DNA of 64,000 bases from Carnobacterium maltaromaticum DSM 20342 (GCF_000744945.1 NZ_JQMX01000001.1:806001-870000), one strand, 5' to 3'; shown: positions 45,180 to 54,861, counted from the stretch's first letter. The notes: a model not told the origin generated them from the letters alone. Program-made: numbers and translations.

Positions 45180-46205
45180 CTAAAAATAAATTTTCAAGTA
45201 CCTTTTTTGTTCGACTTCATCGAAGCCTTCAGTAATTTCATTCTCCATTAATTTATTTACATCTTTTACCATTACTGAGATGTTATTATTAATTTTGATT
45301 TTATTTTTAACTTTTTTACTAAATTTATCTTTATTTTCTTGATTTAATTTAAAATTATCCGGAAAACTAACGTCATGACTTTTTTCATAATTTTCAACAA
45401 CCGTTTTAAACTCATCTTGTTTCGCTTCTGCTACTAAAACATCTGCAAAATCCTCTAGATTAATTTCTTCTTGAACCTCTAAATATTCTTGTGCCTCTTT
45501 AATAAAAGCTGATTTACCAACAATTCCATCATCATCTTTTTTTACAAACTCTGCACAAACATTAATAAAACTTTCGGCTAAAAATTGATCATTTTGAATC
45601 TTTTCAATAGCCAAAAATAATTGTTTCCAATACACACTATCATTACGATTTAAGCGATCCAATGCTACGACACGATACCCGTCCTTAGCACTAAAATTAA
45701 ACACAATAGCCGCCTTATCAATATCGCTTTTAGTAATACCTTTTTCATAACCAATCGACACAGCCTGATTATTGTATTCATTTTTTAGAAAGACTTCTTT
45801 ATTTTCAACTTTGAAAATTCCAATTGCATCAGTTAATTCGCCTTCTACAATACAATCACTCATATAAATTAACCATAAATCACCCGCTTTAACATTTGGA
45901 TGGCTTGAAGCAGCATAGAGTTGCTTCACTAAGTTAACAGAACCTTCAAAAAAACTCGTTTCTTCTTCAAATACATCTTTAATATAATTATAGGATTCAT
46001 TATATTCCAAACTAGTTGGATGGGTAAAATGATGGAATTTTGCTTCTTTAAAGGAAGAAAGAAAAATCTCATGTAACACTTCGCTCATCTCTTCGTCTAA
46101 CTCTTCAATACTATTTTCAGAAATCTCATAGCCCTGTTCTTGCGCTTTATTTCCTACATAATGAACCAAAATCTGCTTCATTTTTGCATAAGAAAAATCA
46201 ATCAT
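45180..46205 (-). CDS. YejK/NdpA-type nucleoid-associated protein
   Basis: 341 residues. The pattern MIDFSYAKMKQILVHYVGNKAQEQG..., an N-terminal mixed domain with AGDLWLIYMSDC and AIGIFKVENKEVFLK, and a C-terminal coiled, charged region fit the 37-kDa nucleoid-associated family (PF04245). Gram-positive members are less studied. It may bind chromosomal DNA or act in stress or phage response. It is a single-gene unit between terminators. Confidence 0.78.
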   Translation of the reverse strand: MIDFSYAKMKQILVHYVGNKAQEQGYEISENSIEELDEEMSEVLHEIFLSSFKEAKFHHFTHPTSLEYNESYNYIKDVFEEETSFFEGSVNLVKQLYAASSHPNVKAGDLWLIYMSDCIVEGELTDAIGIFKVENKEVFLKNEYNNQAVSIGYEKGITKSDIDKAAIVFNFSAKDGYRVVALDRLNRNDSVYWKQLFLAIEKIQNDQFLAESFINVCAEFVKKDDDGIVGKSAFIKEAQEYLEVQEEINLEDFADVLVAEAKQDEFKTVVENYEKSHDVSFPDNFKLNQENKDKFSKKVKNKIKINNNISVMVKDVNKLMENEITEGFDEVEQKRYLKIYF

Positions 46206-46300
46206 TTCAACACCTACTGACTTTCTACTCTATTTTCTAATTCAAATTATAGTATACACTAGTCGGAGATACATTTCTTTATTTATTCTGTATTCCACAT

Positions 46301-46358
46301 AAATAGACAACTTCTTTTTTTAAAGAATCGATCCTTCAAAAAAAGAAATTGTCTATTT
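46301..46358 (-). terminator. Long hairpin after the zinc-ribbon gene
   Basis: ATAGACAACTTCTTTTTTT pairs with AAAAAAAGAAATTGTCTAT with few mismatches, a stem of about 24 bp including the pairing near the loop, 8 bases past the stop. Confidence 0.65.
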
Positions 46359-46366
46359 CATTCATT

Positions 46367-46639
46367 TTAGCCTTCAAACTCTAAATTTTTTAAAAGCATC
46401 TTGATTGAATGTGTACTTTCATTAACTTGGCTAACTTTACGCTTCATTCGTTTTAAATCTAAATGATTTTCAACCCATTCTTCTGTGTAGCCACAATCTG
46501 AACATAAAAAACGAGTCACAGGAATACTTTCTAAAATGGTCGTTCGCAATTGATTAATTGTTTCTCCAATCATTTGCTTCCCCTCAATTTTTAAAATATC
46601 TGCCGATTCACACTTCTTGCATTCATTGACATGCTTCAT
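46367..46639 (-). CDS. Small zinc-ribbon protein
   Basis: 90 residues from ATG 46639, chosen because GGAGGAG lies 8 bases upstream. Two CxxC pairs, CKKC (residues 7-10) and CSDC (about 46-49), can hold one zinc ion; a charged helical tail follows. No known family was recognised. Such proteins may bind nucleic acid or a partner protein. The GNAT gene 120 bases upstream is on the same strand. Confidence 0.7.
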   Translation of the reverse strand: MKHVNECKKCESADILKIEGKQMIGETINQLRTTILESIPVTRFLCSDCGYTEEWVENHLDLKRMKRKVSQVNESTHSIKMLLKNLEFEG

Positions 46640-46759
46640 ATTTTCTCTCCTCCCCATTCAAACAACCGCTTACATAAACCCCTAAACTAAAGATAATTCT
46701 TACAGTTTCTATAAGCAATATCTTTAGTTTAACATTAATTATTTTAAAAATCCACTTAT

Positions 46760-47251
46760 TTAATGCTTGTTTAAGCTTTTCTCCATTTTATAATTAATAA
46801 ATTCTTGTCCATTAAGTTGCACAACTTGTTCTTTTATTGAGATAAAACCTAGGGATTCAAAAAATGGGCGTGCTGTTATACTGACATTTGCCGTTATTTT
46901 TTCGCTTGATTTCTTTTTAAGTTCCTTCATTAAATAAAGAAATAGTTGTTTTCCAATTCCCTTCCTCTGATAATCATGATGAACAAAAAATAAATTCAAC
47001 TCATTCAATTGGGTAAATTCTAAAAAGCCAACTAACTGATTTTTAGAATTTCGAGCAAGATAGGTCTGACTACTCCGAAGTTTATCCGACCATTCTCTTT
47101 TACGTTTTGCTTCATGCTCTTTTCCTTGCCAAGCAAGAATCTGGTCTTTCGTGTAATCTTGATTATTAACAGATTCAATCGTTCGGTAAAATAGCTCAAT
47201 AATCTTACAAATATCTTTTTTTTGAAATTTCTCTATCTGAATTTCTTCCAA
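46760..47251 (-). CDS. GNAT-family N-acetyltransferase
   Basis: 163 residues, single GNAT domain. The acetyl-CoA loop reads QRKGIGKQLF (about 100-109), preceded by the strand LNLFFVHHDY, and SITARPFFESLGFISI is the usual late block. The substrate (protein, amine or drug) cannot be told. No operon partner is evident; copB lies upstream after a terminator. Confidence 0.88.
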   Translation of the reverse strand: MEEIQIEKFQKKDICKIIELFYRTIESVNNQDYTKDQILAWQGKEHEAKRKREWSDKLRSSQTYLARNSKNQLVGFLEFTQLNELNLFFVHHDYQRKGIGKQLFLYLMKELKKKSSEKITANVSITARPFFESLGFISIKEQVVQLNGQEFINYKMEKSLNKH

Positions 47252-47325
47252 ATAATCACCTCATTTATTTTATTCATTTAACAATTTTAAAATAAACTCA
47301 CTTCAAAAACAACTAAGAAAAAATA

Positions 47326-47363
47326 AAAAGTAAGAAATACGATTTCTCATATTCTTACTTTTT
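47326..47363 (-). terminator. Terminator after the copper ATPase gene
   Basis: AAAAAGTAAGAA pairs with TTCTTACTTTTT, followed by ATTTT, 6 bases past the copB stop. Confidence 0.8.
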
Positions 47364-47368
47364 ACAAT

Positions 47369-49411
47369 TTATTTGATTCTTAACGTAAGTGCATTTAAAG
47401 CCACAATTACCGTACTTAGTGACATCAAAATCGCACCTACTGCTGGACTTAAGATAAAACCAATCGGCGCTAAAATACCAGCAGCTAATGGAATGGCAAT
47501 AATATTATAGCCTGCTCCCCACCATAAGTTTTGAATCATTTTTCGCGTTGTATTTTTTGCTAATGAGAGAAAATGTAAGATATCATTTGGATCACTTTTA
47601 ACCAAAATAACATCCGCAGAATCAATGGCAATATCTGTTCCTGCACCAATCGCAACTCCTACATCTGCCCTTGCTAAACTTGGTGCATCATTGACACCAT
47701 CTCCAACCATCATCACAACTTTTTTATTTTTTTGATAATCTTTCACAATTTTTTCTTTATCTTCTGGCATTAAACCTGCATAAACCTGATTGATTCCTAG
47801 CTGATTGGCTACCATTTCAGCTGATGCTGCGTTATCTCCAGTTACCATCACTGGTTCAATCCCTTCAGCAATCAGAGCAGCTATCATAGCTTTAGCTCCA
47901 GATTTAATTTTATCGCCTTGAGCGATTAAGCCAACAGCCTCACCTTTGCGAACTAGATAGCTAATTGAATTGCCTAAACTAGCTAATTCTTCAAAATGCT
48001 TTTTGTCATAAACAATCCCCATCTTTTCTAAATAAGCCGCCGTTACAATAGAAATCTCTTCTTGATTAATTTTACCTGACAAGCCAATTCCTGGCATGTT
48101 TTTCGTTTCAGTAGCGACTGGAATAGTCACTTTTTCTGCTTCTGCCTTCGTTAAAATCCCTACAGCCAAAGGATGAGTAGATGTCCGTTCTAGAGCTGCA
48201 AAGTAAGCTAAAATTTGTTCCTCTGAATACTCTTTAGTTAAACTTTCAACTGTATGAACTTTAAAAGCCCCTTCAGTTAAGGTACCTGTTTTATCCATTA
48301 AGATACTATCAATTTTTTTGGCTGCTTCTAAAGCATTGCGATTCCGAATCAACAATCCATTTTTAGCACCTAATGAAGTCGAACGTGCCGTTACTAACGG
48401 AATAGCCAAACCCAATGCATGGGGACACGCAATCACTAGGACAGTCACCATTCGTTCTAAAGGCGTAGTCAATTCTTTAGTTAAGAAAAACCAGATAATG
48501 AAGGTAAAGATCCCAACGAAAAGCGCTACATAAAATAGCCATTTTGCCACTTTATCTGATAAAGATTCTACTTTTGATTTTTCTTTTTGAGCATCTCCAA
48601 CTAAATTCATTACTTGAGCTAAATAACCCGTATCTCCTGTTCCAGACACCTCAATAGTCAAAGTACCGCTGCCGTTTACAGCTCCTCCGATGACCTTATC
48701 ACCACGATTTTTTTTAACCTCTTTTGCCTCACCAGTTACCATAGATTCATTGATCGAAGATTGACCTTCAACAATTTTACCATCGGCTGGAATTTTTTCA
48801 CCCGCTTTAATTAAAAGTAAATCTCCTACCTGAACCTCTTTTAATAAAATCTTTTTACTTGAACCATCTTTTTCCAAGCGATTAGCTTGAGTTGGCAAAA
48901 GTTCAGCCATTTTTTTCAAAGCATCTCCAGCATTGCTCACAGCGCGCATTTCAATCCAATGGCCTAATAGCATAATTACAATTAACGTAGCTAATTCCCA
49001 AAAGAAATCCATTATATGAGCATTGGAATTAATAAAATGATTCATAATAAAGGCATATAAACTATAAAAATAAGCCACTGAAATACCTAGTGAAATTAAC
49101 GTCATCATTGCTGGACTTCTATCTTTCAGCTCCATTTTAGCACCACTTAAAAATGGTTTTCCACCATAAATAAATAGAATCGTTGCTAGAATTAAAACAA
49201 GCCAATCAGATCCTGGAAATGTAAATTGAAACGGTAATTCCATGCCCATCATAGGAGATAAAATAATAATTGGAATTGCTAAAACTAATGACCAGAAAAA
49301 TTTTACTTTTAAATTACCCATATGAGCCATATGTCCCATACCAGGCATTGATTCGTGTGACATATGATCCATCTCATCGTGAGACATCATCGAATGATTA
49401 TGTTCGTGCAT
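47369..49411 (-). CDS. copB: CopB-type copper/silver P1B-ATPase
   Basis: 680 residues. Histidine/methionine-rich N-terminus (about 1-33) without a CxxC metal domain, then about 8 membrane helices. The transport motif is [14 protein letters not shown] (CPH, the CopB/P1B-3 type), the phosphorylation site is [10 protein letters not shown], the TGDN box and hinge [14 protein letters not shown] are present. It probably exports monovalent copper or silver. It is a single gene, not linked to copY or copZ here. Its promoter carries a palindrome on the -10 and a cop-box downstream. Confidence 0.93.
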   Translation of the reverse strand: MHEHNHSMMSHDEMDHMSHESMPGMGHMAHMGNLKVKFFWSLVLAIPIIILSPMMGMELPFQFTFPGSDWLVLILATILFIYGGKPFLSGAKMELKDRSPAMMTLISLGISVAYFYSLYAFIMNHFINSNAHIMDFFWELATLIVIMLLGHWIEMRAVSNAGDALKKMAELLPTQANRLEKDGSSKKILLKEVQVGDLLLIKAGEKIPADGKIVEGQSSINESMVTGEAKEVKKNRGDKVIGGAVNGSGTLTIEVSGTGDTGYLAQVMNLVGDAQKEKSKVESLSDKVAKWLFYVALFVGIFTFIIWFFLTKELTTPLERMVTVLVIACPHALGLAIPLVTARSTSLGAKNGLLIRNRNALEAAKKIDSILMDKTGTLTEGAFKVHTVESLTKEYSEEQILAYFAALERTSTHPLAVGILTKAEAEKVTIPVATETKNMPGIGLSGKINQEEISIVTAAYLEKMGIVYDKKHFEELASLGNSISYLVRKGEAVGLIAQGDKIKSGAKAMIAALIAEGIEPVMVTGDNAASAEMVANQLGINQVYAGLMPEDKEKIVKDYQKNKKVVMMVGDGVNDAPSLARADVGVAIGAGTDIAIDSADVILVKSDPNDILHFLSLAKNTTRKMIQNLWWGAGYNIIAIPLAAGILAPIGFILSPAVGAILMSLSTVIVALNALTLRIK

Positions 49412-49433
49412 TTTCGTCCACTCCTTTTACATT

Positions 49434-49443
49434 TACATTTGTA
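49434..49443 (-). promoter_or_regulatory. cop-box (CopY operator) in the copB leader
   Basis: TACATTTGTA matches the TACANNTGTA operator of CopY repressors exactly. It lies about 17 bases downstream of the -10, between promoter and start codon. Confidence 0.7.
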
Positions 49444-49450
49444 ATCGTTC

Positions 49451-49488
49451 TACACTAGTAGTGTACAACGTTCAAAATAAATTGTCAA
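49451..49488 (-). promoter_or_regulatory. copB promoter with a palindrome on the -10
   Basis: Minus strand -35 TTGACA (49488-49483), 17 bases, -10 TACACT (49465-49460). The 15-base palindrome TACACTAGTAGTGTA (plus strand 49451-49465) includes the -10. Confidence 0.75.
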
Positions 49489-49507
49489 TGAATAAAACTT
49501 AACTCCT

Positions 49508-49639
49508 CAAAAAAAGCTCGTTGAACCGATTAACTCTGACAGAAAAATAAGAAATTGGAGGAATAACACTTTTCGTCTTTTTTACCAGTTATCTTTTTTC
49601 CGAAGAGTTGGTTCATAAGATCCAGCTTAATAAAAAAGT
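49508..49639 (-). repeat. Structured leader element, copy B (between HAD gene and copB)
   Basis: Close relative of 25072-25203. Minus strand AAGCT...GAACC-AACTCT pairs with AGAGTT-(AAT)-CGGTTC...AGCTT and TTTTTTT follows, as in an intrinsic terminator. TTCGGAAAAAAGAT and TATTTTTCTG are shared with copy A. After it comes GAGGAGTT, like the ribosome site after copy A, but no reading frame follows. It lies upstream of the copB promoter and downstream of the HAD terminator. Confidence 0.6.
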
Positions 49640-49673
49640 TGCTAAACCAATTCTTTTTGGTTTAACAACTTTT
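49632..49673 (-). terminator. Terminator after the HAD phosphatase gene
   Basis: AAAGTTGTTAAACCA pairs with TGGTTTAGCAACTTT (one G-T), followed by TTT on the minus strand. Confidence 0.85.
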
Positions 49674-49677
49674 CAGC

Positions 49678-50433
49678 CTAATCTTTTAGTTCATCTAGTT
49701 TTTCAATAATAGCTTCTTCTATATCCTTTTGTGATTGACCATTTAACGTTTCACTTGCATAAGGAGTTAAATTTTTATACGTTCCAACTTGGATACCTAT
49801 TTTAGCTTCCTTAAACATGGAAATATCATTTTGATCATTGCCAAAAGCAATAAATTCTCCCGTTTTAATCCCTATTTTCTCTAATGCAGACCACTTGCTT
49901 ATCGCCTGAGGACTAATATCAATCACATTTTCATCTCCATGGAAATGATAGACAACATTTAATAAAAGTAATTCTTTTTCAAAAGCAGCTAAATCTGTAG
50001 CTGTTAAAATCAGCACCTTTACAATGGAAGTTAATTCATTGACATAAACCAATTGTGCTTGTTTTAAAGGATCAAGACCTAATTTAATCGGGTGAGTATC
50101 CGTTCCAGTATATGCATAATTCCACTCACTATCAATTAAATAAGTTGCTTGGTATTTTTCAATTAAGTACAATAACGTTTGCGTATCTGATTGACTGAAG
50201 CTAGCTATTTTGCTAATTTTCGTTTGTTGGGAAATAAGTGCACCATTTCCACCAATTAATGTGTGTCCATAAAAATAAGGATCTATAACAGGCAATAAAT
50301 CACGAATGGGGCGTGCTGAGGCAAAAATAATTTCATGATCAACAGAAAGCTCTTTTAAATAATTCATCATTCTCGGTGAAACAGGTCCTCCGTTGAAACA
50401 AATGGTTCCATCTAAATCAAAAACAAACTTCAC
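49678..50433 (-). CDS. HAD-family (Cof/HAD-IIB) phosphatase
   Basis: 251 residues. Catalytic motif FDLDGTICFNGG at the N-terminus, motif II in FASARP, a long cap domain (about 80-185), and motif IV GNDQNDISMFKEA. Cof-type enzymes dephosphorylate sugar phosphates or nucleotide and cofactor phosphates in the cytosol; the substrate is unknown. The N-acetyltransferase gene lies 5 bases upstream, cotranscribed. Confidence 0.88.
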   Translation of the reverse strand: MKFVFDLDGTICFNGGPVSPRMMNYLKELSVDHEIIFASARPIRDLLPVIDPYFYGHTLIGGNGALISQQTKISKIASFSQSDTQTLLYLIEKYQATYLIDSEWNYAYTGTDTHPIKLGLDPLKQAQLVYVNELTSIVKVLILTATDLAAFEKELLLLNVVYHFHGDENVIDISPQAISKWSALEKIGIKTGEFIAFGNDQNDISMFKEAKIGIQVGTYKNLTPYASETLNGQSQKDIEEAIIEKLDELKD

Positions 50434-50438
50434 CCTAA

Positions 50439-50936
50439 CTACTCCTTACTAGTTTCATTAATATCCATTTCAAAAACAAATTGAACGCCTTTGATTCCGT
50501 GAATTCTTCTTTTCGTATCATAAAATCCAGCTTTCAAATAAAGCATTTGGGCACTGATATTTCCATGATTCACTGCTAAAACAACTTTTTTTATACTTGG
50601 AAATTTTGTTTCAACAAATCCATGAAGCCGTTCTAAAGAAAGCTTTCCATACCCTTTCCCTTGAAAACGGTCATCGATTGAATACGCTCTTAAAAGAACT
50701 GTATTTGGTTCATCTGTGTAAATTTGAACATCCATTCCAATTTCCAAAATAAAAAAACCAGCCAAATCATTCTCAACTAAAATTAAAATAGGGTATTTTT
50801 CAATAATATGCAGGCTTTCAGTCATCGCCTCCATCGGCATAGTCGTATATTGACTATCCTCCAGTTGGTAACTTTCAAGTATTGGACCATCAGCAACAAC
50901 AGCTTCTCGTAAATAAATATCTACCATGTGACTCAT
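50439..50936 (-). CDS. GNAT-family N-acetyltransferase
   Basis: 165 residues, one GNAT domain with the acetyl-CoA loop RFQGKGYGKLSLERL and NHGNISAQMLYLKAGFYDTKRR at the end. It resembles YycN/spermidine-type acetyltransferases, but the substrate is not known. It forms a unit with the HAD phosphatase gene. An upstream terminator insulates it from the two-component genes. Confidence 0.87.
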   Translation of the reverse strand: MSHMVDIYLREAVVADGPILESYQLEDSQYTTMPMEAMTESLHIIEKYPILILVENDLAGFFILEIGMDVQIYTDEPNTVLLRAYSIDDRFQGKGYGKLSLERLHGFVETKFPSIKKVVLAVNHGNISAQMLYLKAGFYDTKRRIHGIKGVQFVFEMDINETSKE

Positions 50937-51023
50937 CTGTGCACCAACTTTCTTTTTCGTGATAATTTTATTATAACATGTTTATTTTCTCTAGTAGAAG
51001 CAAAAGCTATCTTTAATTAAACT

Positions 51024-51060
51024 AAAAATCAAGTTAGACATTTTGCCCAACTTGATTTTC
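51024..51060 (-). terminator. Terminator after the histidine kinase gene
   Basis: AAAATCAAGTT pairs with AACTTGATTTT across a 15-base loop that pairs partly; a TTTTAG tail follows on the minus strand. Confidence 0.8.
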
Positions 51061-51069
51061 TTCTAACAT

Positions 51070-53271
51070 TTAGTTAATTTCTTCATTTAATTTTTCTTTA
51101 GGCAAATCAATCACCAATTTAAACATATCTCCATCTACGATAATCTCAAACTTCCCTTTATGCAAGTCAATAATTGAATGGGCAATAGCTAGACCTAATC
51201 CTGATCCTTCGGTATTTCTAGAATCATCTCCACGTTTAAAGCGTTCCACAAGTTCAGTCGCTTCCTCATTTAACTCATACTTAGAAATATTTTTAAAGAC
51301 TAAACGAACAAAATCCGGACCATCGGTTAACTTCATATAGACTCTTGTGCCAGGAAGTGCATATTTCACAATATTTCCCATAATATTGTCTAATACGCGC
51401 CAAATTCGTTCTCCGTCAAGACTAATTAAAACTGGCTCTAATCCCTTAGAGACCCTTAGTTGTAAATCAGCCTTGTCAAATTCTTCAGTATATTCGGCAA
51501 TTGATTGTTGTAAAAGCTGGCCTAAATTAACTTCACTTTTTTCCAGTATCACTTCACCAGTTGACATTTTAGAAACTTCAAATAAATCGTCAATCAAGTG
51601 CTTCATTCGTCCAGCTTTTTGATTAATAATTTCAATGTAATGTTCTTTTTCAACTTCTGTATTCGTCCCTTGGCGAAGTAAATCAGCATAACTAATGATT
51701 GAAGTTAAAGGTGTTCGTAAATCATGACTGACATTAGAAATTAATTCTGTTTTCAATTTTTCACTTTGGACTTGTCTCTGTGCAGAGCTTAAGACAATGG
51801 TTTTTATTTTCTTTAAATCTGCTTCAAGTTCTGGTAAATGTTGATTTTCCAGTGGATATTCCTCCGCATCAAGCTGATTTAAAATAGCCCGAGGTTGCCG
51901 ACTTAACCTTTTCATTTTTAAATAGCTTTTTATCACTCCAATTGTAATTGGCAAGGATATTAAACAGAATAATACGCCATATAAGAGTATAGAAAAGTAT
52001 CCATAGCGTAATGTAGCCAGTAAAGCTACCGGAATACCAAAACCTGTTGCTAAATAAACGAAAATCAAGCCGATTATTTGACTTGGACTTGAAAGCTTAC
52101 AAAATACAGCTACAAAAAATTGACCGATTTTTACTGAAAAACTGTTCTTCCATTGCTTTTTCAATTCTTTTTTCCGAATACTCTCAACTAAATAGCGGAC
52201 TTGCGTTGTTAAACAAGCTACAACTATAAAACTGACTACGAAAAATATTTTTGTTCCCCAGTATGCTTCAATAGCTGTCATATAAAGTATAAAACTAAAC
52301 ATTACTAAAGCTAAAATGCGGATATCTAATGAAACTTTAGTGTATTTTTTGTGTAGCTTTGGAAACAATACAGCTTTTTTTAAATTACTAATGCCCATTA
52401 CTACAGCAATTAAACCTGCTAGTACTCCAAAACCAATTTTCCAAAAACGACGTTTGTTCAATTGCTCCATTCTTTTTTTATCATTAGATACAGGAGAATT
52501 TGCTTTTACTGCTGCTACCCCTTTGATTTCAACTTGATTGCCATCTCCACGAAATAATAGATCTCGTTCGTTACCAAAGATATTATTCGTTACATAAGCC
52601 CATTCATCAATCTTTTGAAGCTCTTCTGTTTTTTTAGATTTAATGACTTTCTGCGCTTCATCAATACTTTTCAGTACTTGCTTTTCGGGTAAGTTTGTAT
52701 AAACTTCTCCGTTTGAATCAACTAAATAATAATAAAAACTTTCGTCAACATCCTTTAGTTCATTTTTGTATTGATCCGTTAACTCGGCTTTGTTTTTCTG
52801 CAAATAAATTAATTTTTCTTTTTTGATTTTTTCTCTAAGTGCATCATCATCCATAAAATTTTTCATAATAGCAGCTTGCTTTACATTTTTTTCATTATTG
52901 AGGCGCTCAATTTCAGTTTGATTTCTCTCGTTAACAGCGTTCACGAGTAGGTCTTGATATTGTTGGTCAATATCAGCCAGCTGTGTACCTAAATCCCCAT
53001 AAAAAAAACGATAGGCATCCATTTGATCATTTGAGACGACAAGATTTTTTTCAGGATCTTTTAGTAATTTTTTATAAAAGTGATCACTGTAGATCATGTT
53101 AATCGTTGTCGGCTGATCATTGCCATAGAGCTCATCAGGGTTTTGACTAAAAGAGCCAATTGGACTATTTGAAGTTGGTTCAGCGTTCCACTTAAGCAAA
53201 GGAACAACAGCATAACATACACTAAACGTTAGCAATAACCAGAAAATAATTGTACGAAATTTATTTTTCAA
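51070..53271 (-). CDS. Sensor histidine kinase with large outside domain
   Basis: 733 residues. One N-terminal membrane helix (about 8-27), an outside, charged, helical domain of about 240 residues (28-275), then about 5-6 more membrane helices (277-470). HisKA with VSHDLRTPLTSIISYADL (phosphorylated His about 510) and an HATPase with NIMGNIVKYA and GSGLGLAIAHSIIDLHKG follow. No HAMP domain is seen. The ligand is unknown; the layout recalls envelope-stress kinases. The first 11 bases overlap the response-regulator gene. Confidence 0.9.
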   Translation of the reverse strand: MKNKFRTIIFWLLLTFSVCYAVVPLLKWNAEPTSNSPIGSFSQNPDELYGNDQPTTINMIYSDHFYKKLLKDPEKNLVVSNDQMDAYRFFYGDLGTQLADIDQQYQDLLVNAVNERNQTEIERLNNEKNVKQAAIMKNFMDDDALREKIKKEKLIYLQKNKAELTDQYKNELKDVDESFYYYLVDSNGEVYTNLPEKQVLKSIDEAQKVIKSKKTEELQKIDEWAYVTNNIFGNERDLLFRGDGNQVEIKGVAAVKANSPVSNDKKRMEQLNKRRFWKIGFGVLAGLIAVVMGISNLKKAVLFPKLHKKYTKVSLDIRILALVMFSFILYMTAIEAYWGTKIFFVVSFIVVACLTTQVRYLVESIRKKELKKQWKNSFSVKIGQFFVAVFCKLSSPSQIIGLIFVYLATGFGIPVALLATLRYGYFSILLYGVLFCLISLPITIGVIKSYLKMKRLSRQPRAILNQLDAEEYPLENQHLPELEADLKKIKTIVLSSAQRQVQSEKLKTELISNVSHDLRTPLTSIISYADLLRQGTNTEVEKEHYIEIINQKAGRMKHLIDDLFEVSKMSTGEVILEKSEVNLGQLLQQSIAEYTEEFDKADLQLRVSKGLEPVLISLDGERIWRVLDNIMGNIVKYALPGTRVYMKLTDGPDFVRLVFKNISKYELNEEATELVERFKRGDDSRNTEGSGLGLAIAHSIIDLHKGKFEIIVDGDMFKLVIDLPKEKLNEEIN

Positions 53272-53956
53272 TTTTATACCCCACTCCCCAAACCACTTTT
53301 AAATACTTAGGATTTTTAGGATTGACTTCAATTTTCTCTCTAATTTTTCGAATATGAACAGAAACGGTATTATCCGCATTAAAGCTAGGTTCCTGCCAAA
53401 CAGATTCATAAATCTCATCAATAGAAAAAACTTTTCCCGCATGCCCCATTAAGAGAGCCGTAATCTTAAATTCTGTGGGCGTCATTTTAATTTCACGGCC
53501 ATCAACTGTAATTTTTTTGGCATTTTGATCCAAGCTTAAACCACGTACCTCAATTAAATCATCATTTATTTCATAAACACCTAATGTCATATATCTACGC
53601 AAATGAGATTTTACTCGTGCCATCAATTCAAGTGGATTAAAAGGTTTGGTAATATAATCATCTGCCCCAATTTGCAACCCATGAATTTTATCAATGTCTT
53701 CGCTTTTAGCGCTAAGCATCACAATCGGCACATTTAATTTTTTTTCGCGAATTCGGTAGGCTGTCATAATGCCATCTAAATTAGGCATCATGACATCTAA
53801 TAGGATTAAATGAACATCGTTTTCTTCTAATTTTTTTAAAGCGACTAAACCATCTTCCGCTTCAATCACAGTTATTTCTTCATTTTGCAGATAAATAGCA
53901 ATCGCTTTTCTAATTTCTTTATCATCATCCACAACCAAAACCGTATACTCTTTCAT
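53261..53956 (-). CDS. OmpR/PhoB-type response regulator
   Basis: 231 residues. Receiver domain (about 1-118) with acidic pocket VVDDDKEIR, phospho-aspartate in LILLDVMMPNLDG (about D53), conserved T/S and K in VMLSAKSED and ITKPFNP. The C-terminal winged helix contains MTPTEFKITALLMGHAGKVFS and NTVSVHIRKIREKIE, resembling VanR/YycF-type regulators. It overlaps the kinase gene by 11 bases, so the two are made together. Confidence 0.93.
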   Translation of the reverse strand: MKEYTVLVVDDDKEIRKAIAIYLQNEEITVIEAEDGLVALKKLEENDVHLILLDVMMPNLDGIMTAYRIREKKLNVPIVMLSAKSEDIDKIHGLQIGADDYITKPFNPLELMARVKSHLRRYMTLGVYEINDDLIEVRGLSLDQNAKKITVDGREIKMTPTEFKITALLMGHAGKVFSIDEIYESVWQEPSFNADNTVSVHIRKIREKIEVNPKNPKYLKVVWGVGYKIEK

Positions 53957-54276
53957 CTGATTTCCTCCACTATCTTCCTTTATTCTGGTTCTATCATAAC
54001 TTATTTTTTTTAGTATTTACTAGTGAACTTTCTTAAAGCTTTCTTAATTTTGCTATGTAGATGAAGGTCAAGAGCAAAGCTAAGTTTGCGTCAAGTTACT
54101 CAATTTATTATTCTTAGATAAATATCAGCTACTACCATTTTGAGTTTCGATAAATTTTCCCAACTCATCCAGTCAAAAAAATCCTTCCAAAGCCCTTTTC
54201 AAAATAATTTGAAACTTTTGAAGATTGCTTGGAAAGATACTTTTAAAAGATGCTTTTATCTGAAGAGATATTAAAT
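53957..54276. other. Intergenic region upstream of the response regulator
   Basis: 320 bases without a gene. It holds the terminator at 54175-54238 for the acetyltransferase gene. A promoter for the two-component operon should lie at 53957-54110, but I see no clear -35/-10 pair. Confidence 0.45.
54175..54238 (-). terminator. Terminator after the acetyltransferase gene
   Basis: TCTTTCCAAGC pairs with GCTTTGGAAGGA (54193-54182) over an internally paired loop (TTCAAA/TTTGAA), followed by TTTTTTT. Confidence 0.75.
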
Positions 54277-54702
54277 TTATCCTATCATTTTAATAAAAAA
54301 TAGTTCAATAGGTTGTTCATAGTCAGGAATATCAATACACAATTTACCAGCTTCATGGTATCCTATTTTTCTATAAAAACAGTGCGCAGTTTCATCTGCT
54401 TGAGTAGATGTCAGAACCATTCCATAACCTAATGATTCCATATCTTTTTCCCAAAATTCCATGAGGGTTCTTCCATAGCCTTTATATTGGTATTCCCAAT
54501 CGATAAAAAGCATTGTACAAAAAGGTGTATTATCCCAAAAAAGATTATATCTTAGTAGTCCAATTGGAATCTTATTTTCTACTAGAATGTATCCCCTTTT
54601 ATCTCTAACTTTCTTCTCGAATTCTACTTCCGATATATGCTTGTCTAATTTAAACCAAAAAGATTTGTCTTTATCTTGAACATATCTGATACTTACCATC
54701 AT
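54277..54702 (-). CDS. GNAT-family N-acetyltransferase
   Basis: 142 residues. Acetyl-CoA loop YKGYGRTLMEFWEKD and the late block ADETAHCFYRKIGYHEAGKL. The start ATG 54702 (or 54699) follows GAGGGGG; a frame extending to 54714 lacks a site. The substrate is unknown. It is a single-gene unit. Confidence 0.85.
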   Translation of the reverse strand: MMVSIRYVQDKDKSFWFKLDKHISEVEFEKKVRDKRGYILVENKIPIGLLRYNLFWDNTPFCTMLFIDWEYQYKGYGRTLMEFWEKDMESLGYGMVLTSTQADETAHCFYRKIGYHEAGKLCIDIPDYEQPIELFFIKMIG

Positions 54703-54861
54703 TATCCCCCTCAAATTTCACTTTATTTAAATAATCTTATTATAGTAGCTTTTGTAATAAGAAAGATGAACAAAAAACTGCTTTACTATTTAAAAAAGAC
54801 GAAACTTTATTTTTGAGTAGTAGGCAGCCTATTAAAAACTTTAATGGTAAGCATGCTACTT

